Shown in pieces: positions 1 through 4,852 of a stretch of DNA of 7,358 nucleotides. Source of the DNA: Bacillota bacterium. Lineage in GTDB: Bacteria; Bacillota; Clostridia; Oscillospirales; Ruminococcaceae. The stretch spans positions 1 to 7,358 of the forward strand of contig JAEWZG010000149.1 in NCBI GenBank assembly GCA_023395435.1, in the 5' to 3' direction. Each line of letters opens with the position of its first letter. Position 1 is the first letter of the stretch. The position numbers were made by a program, and so were the translations under genes. The notes beneath the pieces are model-generated. The model was not told the DNA's origin. It did no database searches and worked only from the letters and a program-made list of their open reading frames with translations.

Positions 1-4
1 GGTA

Positions 5-35
5 TATAATATAGAAAAAGATATAATACTATAAT
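5..35 (+). promoter_or_regulatory. AT-rich promoter region with three TATAAT hexamers upstream of the padR operon
   Basis: Three exact TATAAT hexamers lie at 5-10, 22-27 and 30-35, ahead of the PadR start at 57. A -35 partner for the first two would fall at or beyond the left window edge, and the third has no recognisable -35 at 17 bases. The operon very probably starts here, because no other gene precedes it in the window and PadR genes commonly lead the operon they repress. Which hexamer is used cannot be settled. I saw no clear long dyad that would serve as the PadR operator. Confidence 0.35.
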
Positions 36-56
36 ATTTAGAAAGCAGGTGATGTT

Positions 57-374
57 TTGGCATTTTCAATCAGTTCAAGCTTACTTGATGCAATGGTACT
101 TGCTGTAGTTAATATGGAGGATACCTATGGTTATAAAATAACTCAGGAAATACGAAAAGCAATGGATGTTTCAGAATCTACACTTTACCCAGTGCTTAGA
201 AGGCTGCTGAAGGATAATTGTCTTGAAACATATGATATGTCGTATATGGGCAGAAACAGACGATACTACAAGATTACTCAAAAAGGAATACTTACGCTTG
301 GCATCTATAAAGAAGAGTGGAAGACTTATAAGACAAATATTGATAACATAATTCTGAACGGAGGAGAACAATGA
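57..374 (+). CDS. Short PadR-family transcriptional regulator, first gene of the envelope operon
   Basis: A 105-residue PadR-type winged-helix DNA-binding protein, probably repressing its own operon. Family hallmarks are YGYKITQEI (residues 24-32), the recognition-helix segment ESTLYPVLRRL (40-50) and the wing plus following strand GRNRRYYKITQKG (65-77). It is a short PadR: after the wing there is only one further helix for dimerisation and no large C-terminal domain. The start is TTG at 57; an in-frame TAG at 39-41 excludes a start further upstream, and the only other candidate, ATG at codon 13, would remove the first helix. AGGTGA at 47-52 is the ribosome site. The stop overlaps the next start (ATGA at 371-374), implying translational coupling. 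The PadR assignment is secure. The effector is unknown: other PadRs respond to phenolic acids, drugs or antimicrobial peptides, and an envelope-stress signal is inferred only from the neighbours. Confidence 0.93.
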   Translation: MAFSISSSLLDAMVLAVVNMEDTYGYKITQEIRKAMDVSESTLYPVLRRLLKDNCLETYDMSYMGRNRRYYKITQKGILTLGIYKEEWKTYKTNIDNIILNGGEQ

Positions 375-1003
375 ACCGAAACGAATATCTGAACATTGTA
401 CAAGATAATCTCAGCGCCTTTTCAAGTGACGAAAGAGAATCTGCGCTTGCATATTATAATGAATTTTTTGATGATGCCGGCGAAGAAAATGAACAAGCAG
501 TTATTGCAAGTCTTGGAGATCCAAAAAAATTGGCAGAAACAATTTTAAAAGAAAGCGGAATTAATCCTGATGCTGTTTCAGACTCGGAAAGTAATTATTC
601 TGCTGTATTTACACCTCCGCAGACAAATAAAAAACCTGAAAAACCATCTGATCCGACAAGAACTCTATTAATTATTCTTTTAATTATTTTTACATTCCCT
701 TTCTGGGTGGGAATAGTAGGTGCAGCATTTGGTATACTTGTTGCAATAATCGCAGTCTGCTTTGCGATTACCATTGCATCCTGTGTAGCTGCAGTTGCTT
801 GTCTTGCAGTAGGGTTTGCCCAGCTGTTTGTTAATCCACCAGCTGGTATATTATTAATTGGAATCGGTTTAATTGCACTTGGTGTCTCATTATTAATTGT
901 ATTCCCAGTTATAAAAGCAGTTTTCAAAGGATTGTCTTCAGCTTTCCGAGGGATAGGACGTTTCTTTAAAAATCTTTTTAATAGACAGGGGGCAACAGCA
1001 TAA
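371..1003 (+). CDS. HAAS/DUF1700-domain multi-spanning membrane protein
   Basis: A 210-residue membrane protein with three parts. Residues 1-65 form the charged helical HAAS/DUF1700 signalling domain, recognisable from the NEYLNIVQDNL opening, the acidic ERESALAYYNEFFDDAGEE stretch and SLGDPKKLAETIL. Residues 66-97 are a Pro/Ser/Lys linker. Residues 98-182 are very hydrophobic (about 98-116, 117-150 and 158-182) and give roughly three or four membrane helices, followed by a basic, Phe-rich tail (184-205) expected inside. In Firmicutes this family is repeatedly found directly downstream of a short PadR regulator and is thought to act with it, although its biochemical job is not established. 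It overlaps padR by four bases and the next gene by one base (TAATG), so the three are translated as a unit. The GGAGGAGAA stretch ending just before the ATG is the ribosome site. Family call is secure; function is inference. Confidence 0.88.
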   Translation: MNRNEYLNIVQDNLSAFSSDERESALAYYNEFFDDAGEENEQAVIASLGDPKKLAETILKESGINPDAVSDSESNYSAVFTPPQTNKKPEKPSDPTRTLLIILLIIFTFPFWVGIVGAAFGILVAIIAVCFAITIASCVAAVACLAVGFAQLFVNPPAGILLIGIGLIALGVSLLIVFPVIKAVFKGLSSAFRGIGRFFKNLFNRQGATA

Positions 1004-1791
1004 TGAATAAAAGATCTATTACAATTTGGATTTCCTGTACTATGATAATTGTTGGAATAATTATGGTTATAATAGGAGCATCTCTTGGAGCTGGTTTCGG
1101 ATATTTCGGCGATTATGATACGGAGTCCTTTACACGTGATTATACTCAGAAAATAAATACCGTTGATATTGAATATAATATAGGAAAAATCATAATAAAA
1201 AAGGGCGATCAGCTTAAAATTGTTGCTGATGAAGTTCGTAAAGATTCGATAAAAATAGATGTTTCCGATGATAAGTTGATTATTGAAACATCTGACCATC
1301 ATTTGCCGTTTTTTTATTCAAAAAAATCTGAGTTGACTGTATATATTCCTAATAATATATCGTATTTTTCAGTTAAAACAGGTATAGGTGAATTGAAAAT
1401 ATATGATATTACAGCTGATGAAGTAGTTATAAAAACTGGAGTGGGAGAAGCTTATATTAGTAATCTTATTTCAAAGAAAACTTCAATTAATACAGGTGTA
1501 GGTGAATTTAAAATAAATAATTCAGACCTGTCTAATCTTGAGTTGAAATCTGGAGTAGGTGATGTTAATATTAATGCCAAGATTGATGGAGATTGTGAAA
1601 TTAAAGGAGGAATAGGAAATATTGAACTTAACTTAAATACTAATATAGATAATTACAGATTTGATTTTTCAAACGGAATTGGTGATATTTCCGTAAATGG
1701 TTCCAGTTATAAACATTATAAAAATCGTGACGGAGAATATTGTATGAAAGTCAATAACGGAATAGGTGATATAGAAATTGATATGGAATAG
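1003..1791 (+). CDS. Membrane-anchored DUF4097 beta-solenoid protein
   Basis: A 262-residue protein with an N-terminal membrane helix (about residues 7-31) and a long beta-rich region belonging to the DUF4097 (YvlB/LiaX C-terminal, 'toast-rack' type) family. From residue 125 the sequence is built of repeats opening with G-[IV]-G-[EDN]-hydrophobic: glycine pairs start at 127, 146, 165, 184 and 203, exactly 19 residues apart, then at 225 and 253. Each repeat should be one solenoid turn. The chain ends inside the last motif (GIGDIEIDME), so there is no C-terminal cap domain. A short basic N-terminus (MNKR) before the helix suggests the solenoid lies outside the membrane, either as signal anchor or cleaved; no lipobox cysteine is seen. 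In Enterococcus, LiaX, which carries this domain, is an envelope-stress sensor beside a PspC protein. A similar role here is inference from domain and neighbours. Confidence 0.88.
   Translation: MNKRSITIWISCTMIIVGIIMVIIGASLGAGFGYFGDYDTESFTRDYTQKINTVDIEYNIGKIIIKKGDQLKIVADEVRKDSIKIDVSDDKLIIETSDHHLPFFYSKKSELTVYIPNNISYFSVKTGIGELKIYDITADEVVIKTGVGEAYISNLISKKTSINTGVGEFKINNSDLSNLELKSGVGDVNINAKIDGDCEIKGGIGNIELNLNTNIDNYRFDFSNGIGDISVNGSSYKHYKNRDGEYCMKVNNGIGDIEIDME
1381..1665 (+). repeat. Five consecutive 57-base (19-residue) coding repeats in the DUF4097 gene
   Basis: Starting at the codon for Gly127, five units of exactly 57 bases begin at 1381, 1438, 1495, 1552 and 1609, each opening with a GG(T/A)-(A/G)T(A/G)-GG(T/A/G) pattern that encodes Gly-Ile/Val-Gly. 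The units differ at many bases, so these are old, protein-level repeats kept by the solenoid fold and not a fresh tandem duplication. Two further, less regularly spaced motifs begin at 1675 and 1759. Confidence 0.8.
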
Positions 1792-1802
1792 GAGGAATTC
1801 TA

Positions 1803-1994
1803 ATGGCAAAAAAATTATATCGTGTTGAACAGGGAAAGGTTATCTGCGGAGTATGTGGAGGACTCGGTGAGTATCTGAATGTTGATGAGAATATCATCAG
1901 ACTATTGTTTGTTGTATTTGGATTAACTGGAACTGGAATAATTGCTTACATTATTGGAGCATTGTTGATTCCACCGAAAAGTCAGACGTTTTAA
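1803..1994 (+). CDS. Small PspC-domain membrane protein
   Basis: A 63-residue protein consisting of a single PspC domain. The diagnostic block is KLYRVEQGKVICGVCGGLGEY (residues 4-24) followed by LNVDENIIRLLFVVFGL (25-41) and a second hydrophobic stretch (TGIIAYIIGALLIPP, 44-58), so it probably forms a membrane hairpin or one re-entrant plus one spanning helix. PspC proteins act in phage-shock and Lia-type membrane-stress responses; in Bacillus (YvlC) and Enterococcus (LiaY) they lie next to a DUF4097 protein, as here. AGGAGG at 1791-1796 gives a strong ribosome site six bases before the ATG, and the gene sits 11 bases after the DUF4097 gene, as the last member of the operon before the terminator. 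The holin-like third gene of the LiaXYZ and Yvl clusters is absent. Domain call is secure; the stress role is by family. Confidence 0.93.
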   Translation: MAKKLYRVEQGKVICGVCGGLGEYLNVDENIIRLLFVVFGLTGTGIIAYIIGALLIPPKSQTF

Positions 1995-2000
1995 TAAAGA

Positions 2001-2029
2001 AAAAGGCACTTGTTTCAAGTGCCTTTTTT
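2001..2029. terminator. Intrinsic terminator shared by the converging PspC operon and small membrane-protein gene
   Basis: A 12-base perfect stem, AAAAGGCACTTG (2001-2012) with CAAGTGCCTTTT (2016-2027), encloses a TTT loop and runs into six T residues (2024-2029). It lies seven bases after the PspC stop. The complementary strand also ends the stem in a T-run (from the As at 2000-2004), and the gene on the - strand stops at 2040, so the hairpin probably terminates transcription from both sides. Confidence 0.92.
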
Positions 2030-2039
2030 ATGTTTCATT

Positions 2040-2213
2040 CTACTTCATCATATATGAAACATTATTTAAAACATGGCCAACTGTCTTCATAGCTCTTGTA
2101 GCTGTTCTTCTGACTTTTCTTTTCTGTCTTGGAGAGGTGCTTGTCATTGCGTATGTCACTGCACCAACAGTTACTCCGAGTGTCATTCCTTTTATAAATG
2201 GTCCCATACTCAT
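2040..2213 (-). CDS. Small 57-residue Gly-zipper/basic membrane protein (hypothetical, YtxH-like)
   Basis: A short open frame with every sign of a real gene. It starts with ATG at 2213-2211 (a second ATG lies two codons in) behind a full AAGGAGG seven bases upstream, and ends with TAG at 2042-2040 just before a bidirectional terminator. The protein opens MSMGPFIKGMTLGVTVGAV, a hydrophobic helix with regularly spaced glycines (residues 9, 13, 17), continues with a strongly basic stretch (PRQKRKVRRTATRAMK, 28-43) and ends in an amphipathic VGHVLNNVSYMMK. This Gly-rich helix plus basic tail pattern resembles small YtxH-type or glycine-zipper proteins of Clostridia, but I cannot assign a family firmly. 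It is probably a single-span or membrane-associated protein with a cytoplasmic basic tail. No convincing promoter was found; a weak TATTAT lies on the - strand at 2265-2260. Convergence with the PspC operon may be coincidental. Confidence 0.75.
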   Translation of the reverse strand: MSMGPFIKGMTLGVTVGAVTYAMTSTSPRQKRKVRRTATRAMKTVGHVLNNVSYMMK

Positions 2214-2220
2214 ATTCGAT

Positions 2221-2227
2221 CCTCCTT
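2221..2227 (-). promoter_or_regulatory. Ribosome binding site of the small - strand gene
   Basis: Read on the - strand this is AAGGAGG, a full match to the anti-Shine-Dalgarno complement, seven bases before the ATG at 2213. It is the main reason to trust this short gene and its start. Confidence 0.8.
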
Positions 2228-2311
2228 GATTATTTTTAATAGTATTTGATTTTTAAAAAATAATATCCTTAAAACAAATTCCCATTAAAAACAAAAAAAG
2301 CTAAAAATTTA

Positions 2312-2340
2312 TTGAGATGAATGGCTTTTTATGATATAAT
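2312..2340 (+). promoter_or_regulatory. Sigma-A-type promoter of the pyridoxamine kinase gene
   Basis: TTGAGA (2312-2317), a 17-base spacer and TATAAT (2335-2340) preceded by TGA, giving an extended -10 (TGATATAAT). The predicted start near 2347 leaves a leader of about 37 bases before the TTG start at 2384. This is one of the best promoter matches in the window. Confidence 0.8.
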
Positions 2341-2383
2341 ATATTTGACTTTATTAAAATTTGTAAAATAGCGGGGGATTATA

Positions 2384-3244
2384 TTGAATCCAAATAAAAA
2401 GGTTGCAGCAATTCACGATCTTTCGGGTATAGGAAGATGCTCGCTTACTGTAATTTTGCCAATTCTATCTGTAATGGGCGTTCAATGCTGCCCAGTCCCG
2501 ACTGCTATATTATCATCACATACAGGTGGTTTTGGTGATGTTGTTTTAAGAGATCTTACTGATTATATTATTCCTGCTCTTGATCATTATAAACGTCTTG
2601 GCGAAGGCTTTAATTGCATATACAGCGGATTTCTTGCTTCAACAGGCCAGATCGATCATTGCCTTGAATTTTTTAAAAACTACCCTGATTCTCTAAAAGT
2701 TGTTGACCCTGTGATGGGCGATCACGGTAAATCATATAAAACCTGCACACCAGAACTTTGCAGTAGAATGATTGAGTTAGTTGGAATTGCGGATGTTATT
2801 ACGCCTAACCTTACTGAAGCTTCTATTCTTCTTGGAGAAAAATACCCTATGTCTCCAATGACTTCTTCCCAAGTAAAAAGCTGGCTTGTAAGATTGTCTG
2901 AAAAAGGTCCTAACATTATCGTAATGACAAGTATTACTCTTGCTAATGGTGAGAATGCTAACATCGGCTATGATAAGAATAATAATTCCTTTTGGAAAAT
3001 TCATTGTGATTACGTTCCAGTAAGTTATCCTGGTTCAGGTGATATATTTTCTAGCGTACTTGTTGGTGGCTTGCTTAAAGGCGATAGTCTGCCTATTGCA
3101 ATGAACAGAGCCACAAGCTTTGCTGAGCTTGCAATAAAAACTACATTTAGCTATACAACGCAGCCTCGAAACGGTATTATGATTGAATCCTGTTTAGGTT
3201 TGCTGTCACAGAATCAGACATTCAGGGATTATGAAAATTTATGA
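2384..3244 (+). CDS. Pyridoxamine/pyridoxal kinase (PdxK/PdxY-like), vitamin B6 salvage
   Basis: A 286-residue cytoplasmic kinase of the ribokinase/PfkB-like B6 kinase family. It phosphorylates pyridoxamine, pyridoxal or pyridoxine with ATP to feed the pyridoxal 5'-phosphate pool. Visible motifs are the N-terminal AAIHDLSGIGRCSL (residues 8-21), SSHTGGF (44-50), VVDPVMGDHG (106-115), TPNLTEASILLG (140-151) and the ATP/anion-hole motif YPGSGDIFSSVLVGGLL (215-231), in which Asp220 is the expected catalytic base. The usual GTGD reads GSGD here, a conservative change common in this family. Length is normal. The start is TTG at 2384 behind GGGGGA (2373-2378); an in-frame TAG at 2369-2371 blocks upstream starts and the next in-frame ATG is at codon 31, too late. 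It has its own promoter, and no hairpin terminator separates it from trmL, so some readthrough into trmL is likely. Substrate preference among B6 vitamers cannot be read from sequence. Confidence 0.93.
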   Translation: MNPNKKVAAIHDLSGIGRCSLTVILPILSVMGVQCCPVPTAILSSHTGGFGDVVLRDLTDYIIPALDHYKRLGEGFNCIYSGFLASTGQIDHCLEFFKNYPDSLKVVDPVMGDHGKSYKTCTPELCSRMIELVGIADVITPNLTEASILLGEKYPMSPMTSSQVKSWLVRLSEKGPNIIVMTSITLANGENANIGYDKNNNSFWKIHCDYVPVSYPGSGDIFSSVLVGGLLKGDSLPIAMNRATSFAELAIKTTFSYTTQPRNGIMIESCLGLLSQNQTFRDYENL

Positions 3245-3277
3245 GAAATTTTGGTATTTGTGTCATTTAATAAATTA

Positions 3278-3306
3278 TTGATACAAATAATATTTTATGA
3301 TATAAT
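3278..3306 (+). promoter_or_regulatory. Near-consensus promoter immediately before trmL
   Basis: TTGATA (3278-3283), a 17-base spacer and TATAAT (3301-3306) with an upstream TG (TGATATAAT). The block TTTTATGATATAATA is also present at the pyridoxamine kinase promoter. The predicted start is around 3312-3314, only three to five bases before the trmL ATG, so the transcript would be almost leaderless. Confidence 0.7.
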
Positions 3307-3316
3307 AGGTGAAATA

Positions 3317-3814
3317 ATGTATAATCTTAATATTGTTCTTGTTGAGCCACAAATTCCACAGAATACAGGTAATATTTCAAGAACCTGTGCAGTTACAGGT
3401 GCAAAACTACATCTTGTTAAACCTCTTGGTTTTGATATTTCTGACAAGGCACTTAAAAGAGCAGGTCTTGACTATTGGGACAAGCTTGATGTATCAGTAT
3501 ACGAAAATCTTGAAGATTTTTTTAATAATAATAAAGGTACCTATTATTTTTTCACAACAAAGGGGCAGAATATATATTCTGAAGTTGAATATCCTGATAA
3601 TTCCTACATTATTTTTGGAAGAGAAGATAAAGGACTTCCTGAAGAATTGTTATATAACAATCAACAAACCTGCGTGCGTATTCCTATGAAACCGGAACTT
3701 AGAAGCTTAAACCTATCAAATACTGTTGCTATTGCGACATATGAGATTTTAAGACAGTGGAATTTTCCCGAACTAAATACTCAAGGTTTTTTAACGAAAT
3801 ATACTTGGAGGTAA
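3317..3814 (+). CDS. trmL: tRNA (cytidine/uridine-34 2'-O)-methyltransferase TrmL (SPOUT family)
   Basis: A 165-residue SPOUT-class methyltransferase expected to use S-adenosylmethionine to methylate the ribose 2'-OH of wobble base 34 in certain leucine tRNAs. All three SpoU motifs are present: NTGNISRTC (residues 16-24, with Asn16 and Arg22), IIFGREDKGLP (98-108) and MKPELRSLNLSNTVAIATYE (124-143), the last two building the trefoil-knot cofactor site. There is no N-terminal RNA-binding extension, as is usual for TrmL as opposed to TrmH. The frame stays open upstream to a TTG at 3251, but conserved sequence begins at NLNIVLVEPQIPQNTG, so ATG at 3317 is chosen, with AGGTGA at 3307-3312 as ribosome site. 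That site would be missing from a transcript started at the adjacent promoter. degV begins two bases after the stop, so the two form an operon. Identification is strong; the exact tRNA substrates are by family. Confidence 0.93.
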   Translation: MYNLNIVLVEPQIPQNTGNISRTCAVTGAKLHLVKPLGFDISDKALKRAGLDYWDKLDVSVYENLEDFFNNNKGTYYFFTTKGQNIYSEVEYPDNSYIIFGREDKGLPEELLYNNQQTCVRIPMKPELRSLNLSNTVAIATYEILRQWNFPELNTQGFLTKYTWR

Positions 3815-3816
3815 TT

Positions 3817-4695
3817 ATGCAAAGGATAAAAATAATGACAGACTCAGCCTGTGATATTTCTGCTGATCTTGAAAAAGAATATAATATTGATATAATGTGT
3901 TTTCCTGTTATTATTGATGGAAAAGACTATATTGAGCGTGAAACTATATCAAATGAGCAGTTTTATGAGGCTTTGTCAACATCAATTGAAGCTCCAGTTA
4001 CTTCTCAGATTACCTCTTTTAGATTTCTTGATGAATATAAGAAAATTTATAATGAAGGCTATAAGGAAATTATTAATGTAACCATATCATCTTCTGGATC
4101 AAATACATACAATTCGGCAGTACTCGCAAGGAATACCTTCTTTGAAGAAAACCCAGAAGCAAAAAGCTGCTTTAAAATCCACGTTATTGATTCATTATCC
4201 TATACTGCAGGTTATGGATATGTTGTAGTAGAAGCTGCAAAAAAAGCAAGAAGAGGTTGTTCTTCAGAAGAAATTATATCATATCTGAAAGACTGGTTTT
4301 CTTGTGTCGAAATTTATTTTGCACCATACTCATTAGAACAGGTTAAGCGATCAGGCAGAGTCAGTTGTGCAGCAGCTTTCATGGGCGAGCTTTTAGGTCT
4401 CCGTCCTCTTATTCAGATGGTTGATGGTAAGTCACATGTTCTTGAAAAAATAAGAGGAAATAAGAATATTATTCCAAGAATCGCTGCTACTGCCATAAAG
4501 AATATGATTCCTCAAACTCCATATATTATCATCAAGGGCAATGTTGACGAACATGCTATTGAGCTTGAAAAGGAAATGATTAAGAAAGTCGGCTATCCGG
4601 CTGAAATGACTATTCAAATAGGTGCAGCTGTTGCAAATAACGCAGGAGCAGAGGTAGCAGGTATCACAATAAAGGCAAATAAAAACAAGCAATAA
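3817..4695 (+). CDS. DegV family protein (fatty-acid-binding, FakB-like)
   Basis: A 292-residue DegV-family protein. Members bind a long-chain fatty acid and, as FakB, present it to the kinase FakA for phosphorylation into phospholipid synthesis. Motifs seen are TDSACDIS (residues 8-15), PVTSQIT (60-66), the second fatty-acid-contact loop SSSGSNTYNSA (91-101), SLEQVKRSGRVS (172-183) and LLGLRPLIQMVDGK (192-205). The C-terminal loop normally resembling HxGPG reads IGAAVANNAGAEVAG here, so that part of the usual ligand pocket is degenerate. The frame extends upstream to a GTG at 3757 inside trmL, but family alignment and the ribosome site GGAGG (3807-3811, within the last trmL codons) favour ATG at 3817, giving normal length. 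Translation is likely coupled to trmL. No hairpin terminator is visible after the stop. No FakA gene is in the window, so FakB function is unproven. Confidence 0.9.
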   Translation: MQRIKIMTDSACDISADLEKEYNIDIMCFPVIIDGKDYIERETISNEQFYEALSTSIEAPVTSQITSFRFLDEYKKIYNEGYKEIINVTISSSGSNTYNSAVLARNTFFEENPEAKSCFKIHVIDSLSYTAGYGYVVVEAAKKARRGCSSEEIISYLKDWFSCVEIYFAPYSLEQVKRSGRVSCAAAFMGELLGLRPLIQMVDGKSHVLEKIRGNKNIIPRIAATAIKNMIPQTPYIIIKGNVDEHAIELEKEMIKKVGYPAEMTIQIGAAVANNAGAEVAGITIKANKNKQ

Positions 4696-4769
4696 TAGTT
4701 TTATTAGGAAATAAACAAAATATAATAATAAAATTTTAGTATTTTTTAGTAATTGGATATTGATTTAAT

Positions 4770-4778
4770 TGCTATAAT
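4770..4778 (+). promoter_or_regulatory. Extended -10 promoter element for pgk
   Basis: TGCTATAAT gives a perfect -10 hexamer at 4773-4778 with the extended TG. No good -35 is found at 16-18 bases (TAATTG at 17), which an extended -10 can offset. The predicted start near 4785 leaves about 68 bases of leader containing the Rex-like dyad. A TTGACA at 4816-4821 has no matching -10 and is not used in this call. Confidence 0.6.
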
Positions 4779-4796
4779 AGTTTAAAATAATATAGG

Positions 4797-4814
4797 TTGT
4801 TTAATTTTTAACAA
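4797..4814. promoter_or_regulatory. Putative Rex (redox-sensing repressor) operator upstream of pgk
   Basis: TTGTTTAATTTTTAACAA fits the clostridial Rex consensus TTGTTAANNNNTTAACAA at 13 of 14 fixed positions (only position 6, T for A, differs). It lies about 12-30 bases after the predicted pgk transcription start, a normal place for a repressor. Rex is known to respond to the NADH/NAD+ ratio and in several Clostridia to control glycolytic gap-pgk-tpi genes. The match is seen directly; binding is inferred. In such AT-rich DNA a chance match is possible but not likely. Confidence 0.6.
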
Positions 4815-4852
4815 CTTGACAAAGTATTTTAATTATGAAAGGATGTCAGTAT

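Noticed and set aside
595..1302. A 235-codon open frame on the - strand opposite the HAAS and DUF4097 genes
   Set aside because: It is antisense to two clearly conserved genes, its product has low-complexity composition (runs of Asn/Ile/Tyr and Pro/Ala) and no recognisable domain.
1381..1665. Possible recent tandem duplication or CRISPR-like array
   Set aside because: The 57-base units are in frame, diverged at many bases and encode a continuous solenoid. They are protein repeats, not direct DNA repeats with spacers.
2228..2311. Promoter for the small - strand gene in the divergent region
   Set aside because: TATTAT (2265-2260) and TACTAT (2244-2239) exist on the - strand but neither has a convincing -35 at 16-18 bases, so I list none.
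3333..3689. A 118-codon + strand open frame inside trmL in another frame
   Set aside because: It overlaps the conserved SPOUT motifs of trmL, and its product is a Leu/Ile-rich string without a domain or ribosome site.
4696..4752. AT-rich stretch after degV as an intrinsic terminator
   Set aside because: Only short A/T dyads such as AAAATTTT are present. There is no G+C stem, so I do not call a terminator.
4816..4821. TTGACA as a -35 box for a second pgk promoter
   Set aside because: The bases 16-18 further on (around 4838-4844) read AAAGGAT, which is the ribosome site and not a -10. No TATAAT-like hexamer lies at proper spacing.
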